Part shown: piece after piece, positions 62,601 through 64,000 of the stretch | How positions within the stretch are numbered: position 1 is the first letter of the stretch | Layout of the letters: every line of letters starts with the position of its first letter | Source: Nocardia cyriacigeorgica GUH-2 | Lineage (GTDB): Bacteria; Actinomycetota; Actinomycetes; Mycobacteriales; Mycobacteriaceae | DNA length: 64,000 nt | NCBI RefSeq assembly: GCF_000284035.1 | Contig: NC_016887.1 | Location: 1,922,001-1,986,000 of the forward strand | Reading direction: 5' to 3' | Program-made: the position numbers and the translations under genes | Notes under the pieces: generated by a model | Database searches by the model: none | The model's input: only the letters and a program-made list of their open reading frames with translations | What the model was told of the DNA's origin: nothing

Positions 62601-63531
62601 TGATCTTGCTGGCCTCGCGCGCCACGCGTTTCTCGTCGTGGATGAGGCTGGCCAGCCAGAGGATCAGCTCGTCGAGGAACAGGATAATCGCGTCGTAGCC
62701 GAGCGACTTCGCGTGCGCGGCAATGACGCTGAGGCCGGCATCGAGGGAGATGAATCCGCTTTCGTCCTCGGCGGCGCGCTGAGCGAACCCCGGAAGCAGA
62801 TGGGTGCCCGCGTCGTGCACCAACTTGGCGCGCAGCTCCGGCGGCGTGGTCGGATTCACCAGGTTCAGGCCGCCACCGTCATGCGATTCCGATGCCGACA
62901 GAGCGGTATCGACCTTCTGGGTAGTCCAGAACGCGGTCGACTCACCCCATTCGTCGTCCTCGCCGGCCTGATCCTGGTTGAGGACAGCAAGGAAACGATC
63001 CTCGCCCATCGAGGCACGCAGTGCCCGCAGGTCGGTGAAAAGGGCGTCCGTGCGATACACCGGGGGAATCGGTGCCTCCGGGTGCTTCTTGCGGACGAAC
63101 TCGACGTAGCCGCCGAGCACCCGTTGCTCCATCGCCTTGGCGTCGATCATGTGATACGGCACCATCAGGAACTTCTTGTTGTCCGACAGCAGCCAGTCGT
63201 GCTTGGTGATGACCGGATCGAACTCGCCGCGGGAACGGGCCACCGGGTTGCCGGAGAGCAAGGCGTAGAGCACCGCCATGAAGTGCGACTTACCGGCACC
63301 GAACGAGCCATGCAGGAACGCGGGCTTGGAGGTGTTCCCGTCGAGCGCGGACTTGATCAGCGCGAGAGCTTCGTCGAAATTGCCGAGTAGGCGGTCGGTG
63401 AGGACATAGTCCTCTACAGCTTTCGTGGAGCCTTCCTCGGTGACCGCATCGGCGAGGGTGAGGACGTAGTCCGAGCCGGCGACGTGTTCCTTGATGTCGA
63501 TGAGGTCGCGCAGCAGTGGGCGCTGGTCCAT
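59623..63531 (-). CDS. pglY: BREX type 2 ATPase PglY
   Basis: A 1302-residue P-loop protein, near the size of Streptomyces PglY. Walker A is GSFGAGKSHF at 75-84 within FLHGSFGAGKSHFMAVLYALL, and the N-terminal DVTEEGSTKAVEDYVLT region is typical. LFLDELILWLAS near 265 serves as Walker B. The C-terminal third is Ala/Glu/Arg-rich and probably coiled. The start shares one base with the pglX stop (TGATG). It acts with PglX, PglZ and PglW in phage growth limitation. Confidence 0.93.
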   Translation of the reverse strand: MDQRPLLRDLIDIKEHVAGSDYVLTLADAVTEEGSTKAVEDYVLTDRLLGNFDEALALIKSALDGNTSKPAFLHGSFGAGKSHFMAVLYALLSGNPVARSRGEFDPVITKHDWLLSDNKKFLMVPYHMIDAKAMEQRVLGGYVEFVRKKHPEAPIPPVYRTDALFTDLRALRASMGEDRFLAVLNQDQAGEDDEWGESTAFWTTQKVDTALSASESHDGGGLNLVNPTTPPELRAKLVHDAGTHLLPGFAQRAAEDESGFISLDAGLSVIAAHAKSLGYDAIILFLDELILWLASLIHDEKRVAREASKITNFREGGDARRAIPIVSFIARQRDLRELVGEELAGAAESAIQDALNHASGRFDLISLEDRNLPQIAHARLLKPRDAAARAEIDAAFEKTKKLGPKVWDTLLGSDESTTGADEASFRLSYPFSPAFLDTLVHISAALQRSRTGLKLMGQLLADHRNELRLGDLVPLGDLYQQLTRGGDRPFVADKKVLFEAADKLYKTRLRPYLLSSCEVTEDDIDAYLNRRETITDPKLAGNCKKFVGQNRLACTVLLAALAPSVPALRDLTIRRLGALNHGSITTMIPGREEGVIKDMIGEWAARFPEIKLTGTDVNPGVRLELSGVDVELVLANAQVNDNPSNRLALARDLLAEEFGLDRANGRFDADELRFVWRGSNRTVEVIFGNVSDEDALPNHDLQPTYEGLWRIVVDLPYDEGLLGPVEDADRIRRLKQEQGGNHPRTVAWLPSHLTKPRWEDFRRLLVVTKALADPYRFDTQYAQHLNPDNRASAKQLLESQRETLRKRVLATFKQAYGLAERKPDDVTNDLDQLFHPLPDIDGLTISIGQSMHDAIRTLAGKLLAHQFPEHPNLDPDGTGTAVKPTDAKTILAHVKGAAEARDNRFEVPAKDRALMRRVAEPLGLGQQKEAYFELSRRWADHFRKSAQNAGSTGDLSVISLGDWIDLPQPRGLEPHIANLVIASFAEMDDRIWVRGGVPIDTPELTKIHAGDALRTQPLPSESDWDTARNRFEVIFGEKPPTLRRGGPVQLFARQISSSATKYHDAATRLVEQLEKHAEFLGLDDNEPSGRLALARRSLALLSALVSTGGGGSAGAKKTVEALAHFDLAEVNADRYATSIKSAENVIAALTHAAWRNLEQASLLGPEGAALLDSLRNVARSDQRSADLADALRSTDAKITALTTRKLREEDERKRREASPTPISPISEGTTRRTAEADDVDLGTRTSNPPLDGSTPQSTRSRRRSGKYTTTARDAVAKFSAEVAELAELEPGASVEILWRVIE

Positions 63532-64000
63532 CAGTTGTCCCCCTCCGCCGTTGCGGACTTCTTCTTCGTGGTGCGTTTGGTGGTGGCGCGGCGGCCTCGG
63601 GTCGCGGGCTGCGGCCGCCAGTTGCGGAGATCGTCGTCGGTGAGGCCGTGTTCGTCTTGCCGGTCTCGGCGGTCACCCGCGAGGAAGGTCGAGGGCGCGA
63701 TGCCAAAATTCGGGTCGACCTCGTTATGCCACTGGTCCAGCCAAGGCTGGAGCTCGAGCAGACCTGCCAGGAACGGAGTGATCTCTTCGGTGGAGAGATT
63801 GTGTTCGGCGAGGTAGATGGCGATCGCCATGGCCTGCTCGCGATGGTCCCAGCCCGCCCAACCGTAGAGTTCAGGGGTGGCGACGTTGGCGGAGCCGTAG
63901 GAGATGAAGCGTTCCTTGGGCACGTCGAGCTTGCCGCGCGCCTGCCAGAAGGAAGTGCGCAGGAAGTCCGCCGAAGTGTACTTGGGTGGGACCGGGATGG
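63531..64000 (-). CDS. pglX: BREX type 2 adenine methyltransferase PglX, C-terminal part only
   Basis: The frame continues past the right edge, so only the last ~156 codons are present; the family is ~1200 residues. They read IPVPPKYTSADFLRTSFWQA, then RGKLDVPKERFISYGSANVATPELYGWAGWDHREQA (shown in part), the C-terminal domain of type 2 PglX, ending in a Lys/Arg-rich tail (TKRTTKKKSATAEGDN). PglX methylates adenine to mark self DNA. The catalytic NPPY motif is outside the window. First visible gene of the BREX operon. Confidence 0.9.
   Translation of the reverse strand, partial: IPVPPKYTSADFLRTSFWQARGKLDVPKERFISYGSANVATPELYGWAGWDHREQAMAIAIYLAEHNLSTEEITPFLAGLLELQPWLDQWHNEVDPNFGIAPSTFLAGDRRDRQDEHGLTDDDLRNWRPQPATRGRRATTKRTTKKKSATAEGDN

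Overview
The window is GC-rich actinobacterial DNA, most likely from Nocardia or a close mycolic-acid relative. Grounds: a glutamine synthetase neighbourhood (glnE, DUF4191 protein, RDD protein, glnA with a GlnR-type box), Rv3235-family and DUF732 proteins, a deazaflavin-dependent nitroreductase-family protein, an EF-G2-like GTPase, an XRE/DUF5753 plus DUF397 pair, and many GTG starts. This is inference from gene content; no rRNA or other species marker is present. I saw no tRNA, rRNA, CRISPR array, integrase or insertion sequence.

Layout. 1-14.9 kb is chromosomal housekeeping. It holds the 3' part of glnE, an HPr-like small protein, an EEP-family phosphatase/nuclease, a lipoprotein zinc peptidase, a translationally coupled hydrolase operon (CocE/NonD, M20 peptidase, monoglyceride-lipase-like protein with a ~500-residue low-complexity N-terminus), DUF4191, YrdB and RDD membrane proteins, and glnA behind a complete four-part GlnR box. 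15-24.4 kb holds small regulatory units: a frameshifted DDN-family gene, a GerW-like protein, a TetR/methyltransferase divergon with a perfect palindrome, a GntR/ABC transporter operon with its palindrome, mgtC behind an M-box Mg2+ riboswitch followed by a short leader ORF, and an EF-G2-like GTPase.

24.5-64 kb reads as an accessory region rich in conflict and defence genes, interspersed with small secreted proteins and ordinary enzymes. It contains two related helicases with NERD-like N-termini around an Rv3235-family gene. Next comes EACC1 plus a caspase-SF1 helicase fusion plus a small membrane protein. Then follow a membrane-anchored nSTAND ATPase with 14 WD40 repeats, a nested cluster of four tiny coupled genes opposite an XRE/DUF397 pair, an AT-richer DUF3644 gene with a TTG start, and finally a type 2 BREX (Pgl) operon on the minus strand: pglX (3' end only), pglY, pglZ, brxD and a BrxHI-like helicase. 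A 54-codon CxxC...CxxC ORF lies antisense in the only large gap of that operon.

How the parts work together. GlnA and GlnE are enzyme and covalent regulator of nitrogen assimilation. The M-box and leader ORF probably gate MgtC by Mg2+. The BREX genes together should give methylation-linked phage resistance, with pglW presumably beyond the right edge. The EACC1-caspase-helicase unit is the best candidate for a poorly described system: a predicted suicide protease fused to a nucleic-acid-sensing helicase, with a possible membrane partner. Two genes (15.07-15.54 kb and 40.42-41.27 kb) carry single-base frameshifts that could be real or assembly errors.
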